DNA of 64,000 bases. It comes from Rhizopus arrhizus (taxonomy: Eukaryota > Mucoromycota > Mucoromycetes > Mucorales > Rhizopodaceae). Shown piece after piece: positions 61,137-64,000 of the stretch. The notes beneath the pieces are model-generated. The model made no database searches. It was not told the origin of the DNA and saw only the letters and a list, made by a program, of their open reading frames with translations. Numbering within the stretch: position 1 is the first letter of the stretch; every line of letters begins with the position of its first letter. The position numbers and the translations under genes are program-made. The stretch covers positions 744,001 to 808,000 of the forward strand of contig JAKZZE010000020.1 in the NCBI GenBank assembly GCA_024220505.1. Reading direction: 5' to 3'.

Positions 61137-62574
61137 CTAATGATATAAAATAAAATAAGAAATCATTCCGCCTGAAAGTGGGTGTTCATCAAAATACTGT
61201 TTTATAAGCGTGTTATAGAACTTTCCATTTGTTACAGCAACAAATTGTTGTAGAACAGCGTCTGATCATAACGGACATTGAATAATCACAACTAAAAGAA
61301 GTATATTAAAATTGATAAAAGATAATAATTTAAATCTTTATCAAATAAAATATATTCTTCTTCTTTTTTATATAAAACTATCACAATTAGATTCATTCTA
61401 TAAAGTAAACATGAACAATAAATAAGTCATGACCTTTACTATTCATCATTTCTGTAAATGAATAATAATCGATCAGGTACCTAGTCAAATTTGATCTGAC
61501 TGGAGGCATTTCATATAAATATATCTTTCCTCTCAATGAAGACAGGACAATTCTCCCAGATCAGTTAAAGAACAATAAGATTTATAAAAACAACGAATTA
61601 AAAATTTTCATAATCGATTCAGTGATCATTCTTCAATCAAACATGTCAATTATTGGATCTATGCGCATAACTACTCATTTACCCGCCAACTGATAGAAGA
61701 ATATAAATAGTAGACTTTGTAATGATTTTCTTTTAACAATTAAGGTTGTCTTAAATAAAGTTCAGTCACAAAAAGTATTCTTTGGTTTTTATTGCTACCT
61801 TTAAATTACTTTACCAAAACATAACACAAATCTCCATTCATCCACATCAGCTTCTTCGTATTCATCATCCTTCTTTTCTTGTACTGCTGCTTTTATTTTA
61901 CTACCATCAACATCAAATTCGTTGATACAGTTGATTTTGGGAATGACAGACTTGTGATGCTCATCGTTCGAAGGAAAGTAATAAGTTTCACCAATCCAAG
62001 ATAAATAATTATTCACGTCGTTTAAATGAAGCTCAGATGGTCTGCCAAGATGCTTTCCAAATGAAAGTCTTTGGTTAATAAAGAAAAGGGATGACTTTGT
62101 CACCAAGATAGCCATCTCTTCCATTTTTTCCTATTTTAGATACATTTCATTAGTAAAACAAGTTACGGAGAGTACACTTTTAAAATTGCTACTTACAACC
62201 ATTCCTAATAAGTTTTCAAGTGTACTCAAGAAGGGCTCACGTTCTAGGATTAATTATTCTAAGGGATGAGATCTCACCAGATAGACCTAATAAACATAAA
62301 GTATACCGTAAGTAACAATTTTATATTAATTCCTTAATAGTAATGTATTTGATAAAATACCCGAGGTTTGAATGATCATTCCCATTAAATCATCAATCGA
62401 GAAATTAATACAATATTGTATCAATCCATCTAAAACATCCTTGCCCTCTCGAACCAGTTTGCCTTCATCGTGAATAATTTTTTCTTTGGAACAAACTTCG
62501 GATGCGGCTTCTCCTGCTCCAACGTCTATCTCTTTTCCATCAACATCCACTACAAATCTGAAGTCCATTTTCAT
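61137..62574 (-). pseudogene. Hypothetical multi-exon gene split by solo LTR-F1
   Basis: First exon from ATG 62574 (MKMDFRFVVDVDGKEIDVGA...). A main exon (about 62124-61827) has FINQRLSFGKHLGRPSELHL and an acidic EKKDDEYEEADVDEWRF. After removing LTR-F1 and one CAAAT, the frame continues VAVTNGKFYNTLIKQYF to a stop at 61137. The first and main exons can be joined in frame only through very short exons (9 and 8 nt) with GT..AG borders, so that part is uncertain. I do not recognise the protein. It has no signal peptide or membrane segment. It may be a repeat-associated host gene family. Confidence 0.55.
61246..61826 (+). repeat. Solo LTR-F1 with target duplication CAAAT
   Basis: 581 bp, TGTTGTAGAACAGCGTC...CCAAAACATAACA, exact CAAAT at 61241-61245 and 61827-61831. 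TATA-like GAATATAAATAG near 61700 and AATAAAGTTCAGTC after it. The uninterrupted reference copy of this family. Confidence 0.92.
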
Positions 62575-63016
62575 GCCGATGTTATTTTTACTTTGACACT
62601 GAATTTTTTTGCCTCTGGTTGAAATAGGATTAACAGTTTCACCCCTATTATATTTACAATATTCAACGATTTAAATGTTAATAACTGCGTTAAACACGAT
62701 TTTTTTTATCAATAATATTTACATTTTCAAACAAATCATGTTATTGTTCAGATAAATTACCTTTCTAATTAATGGGGTCCATATTGTACCCACATAATCA
62801 TACTCAGTGTTTGTTAATGCATTTTTTTGTTTAAACAGATAGTTATTTTCTTCATATAAGTTCAGACTATGATAAAAAAAAAATAATCAGTAAATGACAC
62901 AGTTTTTGTCTGTATTTATAAAGAGCAGATGGAATTTTCTCTGGTACTTTACATGAATTCAAAGATTTTATAAATCTTTAATTGATAACTATCTGTTGTG
63001 TGGCCTATTATATTAT
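62575..63016. other. Gene-free stretch
   Basis: AT-rich, no frame of note. It probably includes the upstream region of the hypothetical gene starting at 62574 and remnants of the transposon ending near 63017. Nothing else recognised. Confidence 0.4.
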
Positions 63017-63856
63017 TTAGATATTTCTTGCTTTTGTCCAAGTTCTCGCTTTTGTTCCTCCATATACTTTTTCCTTTTTTGACGAAGCTAGTGCTCGGGG
63101 ACGTCTTACACTTATATTCACAACGCCGAAAGGAGAAATGGCACCTGGAATGGTAGTGGTCTTTGGTCTTGTTCTGGGTACCTTTACAACTGCGCGACTT
63201 CCTTCTTTGGACCAAGAAAAGTTTCTCTTGAGATTTATATGGAAGGCTGCTTCGTCTATGAACACACAATTGCTTGTGAAATCCAAGTCAGTCTCCATCC
63301 ATCGCTTAACCCATTCGTAGCGCTGTTTAATTTTTTCAGATGTATTTCTCTCAACAGGTTGCAGATGCGCTTTCTTGAAGGTAATCCTACACTTTTGTCT
63401 AACAAACTTATAGAAGCCACTTCTAGTGATTTGAAGATATCCAAGCTTTTCAGTCAAAGCATCAAGCATATCTTCTAGTACAACAGAGTCGGTGTTCTCG
63501 TCCGCTCACTGAATCATGTAATTCTTGTGCTCATCTGTTAGAACAGGAAGTCTACCGACTGGTCTTCCACTACCAGGCGACCTTTGAATATATTCCTGTG
63601 GAACTTTATTGTTCTTTGAAACCCATCCCTGTGTTGTGCGCACGTTAATGCTGAGTTTCTGAGCGGCAGCTCTAACACTCCTTCCTTTTTCCTCAACAAG
63701 AAAAAAAAGCTGCTCCTTCTCAACATCCTTATAATGCTTGTTTGAGCCCTTTTTATCATCCATTTGAGGCTTTTCAGCGGATGAATTGTTTCTCTCTTTG
63801 GCTTCTTTTTCAGATGGCTTCAAATCAATATAGTTGTCAAAATTTGTCACTTTCAA
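63017..63856 (-). pseudogene. DDE_3-type transposase pseudogene with one in-frame stop and missing C-terminus
   Basis: The N-terminal piece (63856-63506) has a helix-turn-helix (GRSVRAAAQKLSINVRTTQGW). A TGA after NYMIQ is followed in the same frame by ADENTDSVV and the piece 63469-63017 with CVFIDEAAFHIN, the first catalytic Asp. The second Asp and Glu are missing because the frame ends after KARTWTKARNI. Upstream a second frame (MGVQMEVDNEVYPIESDKF from 63896) suggests the real start lies further right with a shift. Related to the intact enzyme at 19896. Confidence 0.82.
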
Positions 63857-64000
63857 TCGGATACACTTCGTTATCTACTTCCATTTGAACACCCATTATT
63901 TTATTTCCGTTGTTGTCATATTGGTTTCCTAAGCCGTCTTCGTAAACAATGTTATCCTTTTTTTATGATTAACGTGAGAAAGAAAAGGTTGGAAAATGTG
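63857..64000 (-). other. Upstream end of the DDE_3 pseudogene
   Basis: Contains a possible true start (ATG at 63896, MGVQMEVDNEVYP) one frame away from the main piece. Nothing else is seen before the window edge. Confidence 0.4.

Overview
The window looks like repeat-rich nuclear DNA of a fungus, most likely an early-diverging (Mucoromycota-type) species. That assignment is inference. It rests on AT-rich DNA, host genes with many 50-80 bp GT..AG introns, Ty3/gypsy chromoviruses, DIRS-like tyrosine-recombinase retroelements and several Tc1/mariner families. I use local names: Ty3/gypsy elements GyA-GyD with LTR-A to LTR-D, further LTR families LTR-E, F1, F2, G and H, and Tc elements Tc-0, Tc-N, Tc-P, Tc-X, Tc-W and Tc-V.

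1-12.3 kb: the end of a Tc1 element (Tc-0) sits in the gag of chromovirus GyA. GyA's polypurine tract is split by a complete young chromovirus, GyB (4446-10375, 5-bp target duplication GGGAG). GyA's own 3' LTR (LTR-A) follows, fused directly to the 3' end of a 5'-truncated GyC copy. 12.3-18.4 kb: two DIRS-like elements face each other. One is on the plus strand, 5'-truncated by the GyC LTR. The other is on the minus strand, with its recombinase gene split by a 1630-bp decayed Tc1 element (Tc-N). 18.4-22.8 kb: a 4371-bp palindromic composite transposon (Tc-P). It has two inverted, identical copies of a truncated Tc1 transposase gene plus LTR-C pieces flanking a second, full-length DDE transposon.

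22.8-44.3 kb: a minus-strand Ty3/gypsy element, GyD, lies from 25638 to 41741. It has been opened by a solo LTR (F2), Tc-N, Tc-X, Tc-W and the complete chromovirus GyC (34600-40672). GyD has an unrecognised 290-aa ORF between integrase and 3' LTR. It is flanked on both sides by arrays of related minus-strand LTR modules, each carrying a copy of the motif used as GyD's primer-binding site. A tRNA-Asp(GTC) lies just beyond at 44.48 kb. 44.5-51.3 kb holds Tc-V, nested solo LTRs, a gag-like fragment, another Tc-N, a Tc-W fragment and the end of a third DIRS-like element.

51.8-59.8 kb is a compact island of five intact host genes: a Gbp2/Hrb1-like three-RRM SR protein, eIF2-gamma, ribophorin I (OST1), ribosomal protein S29 and a 2-dehydropantoate 2-reductase. 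All five intron models close in frame and reach the expected family lengths. 59.8-64 kb returns to decayed DDE transposases and a hypothetical multi-exon gene split by a solo LTR. Most insertions can be ordered because removing an element with one copy of its target duplication restores a continuous reading frame.
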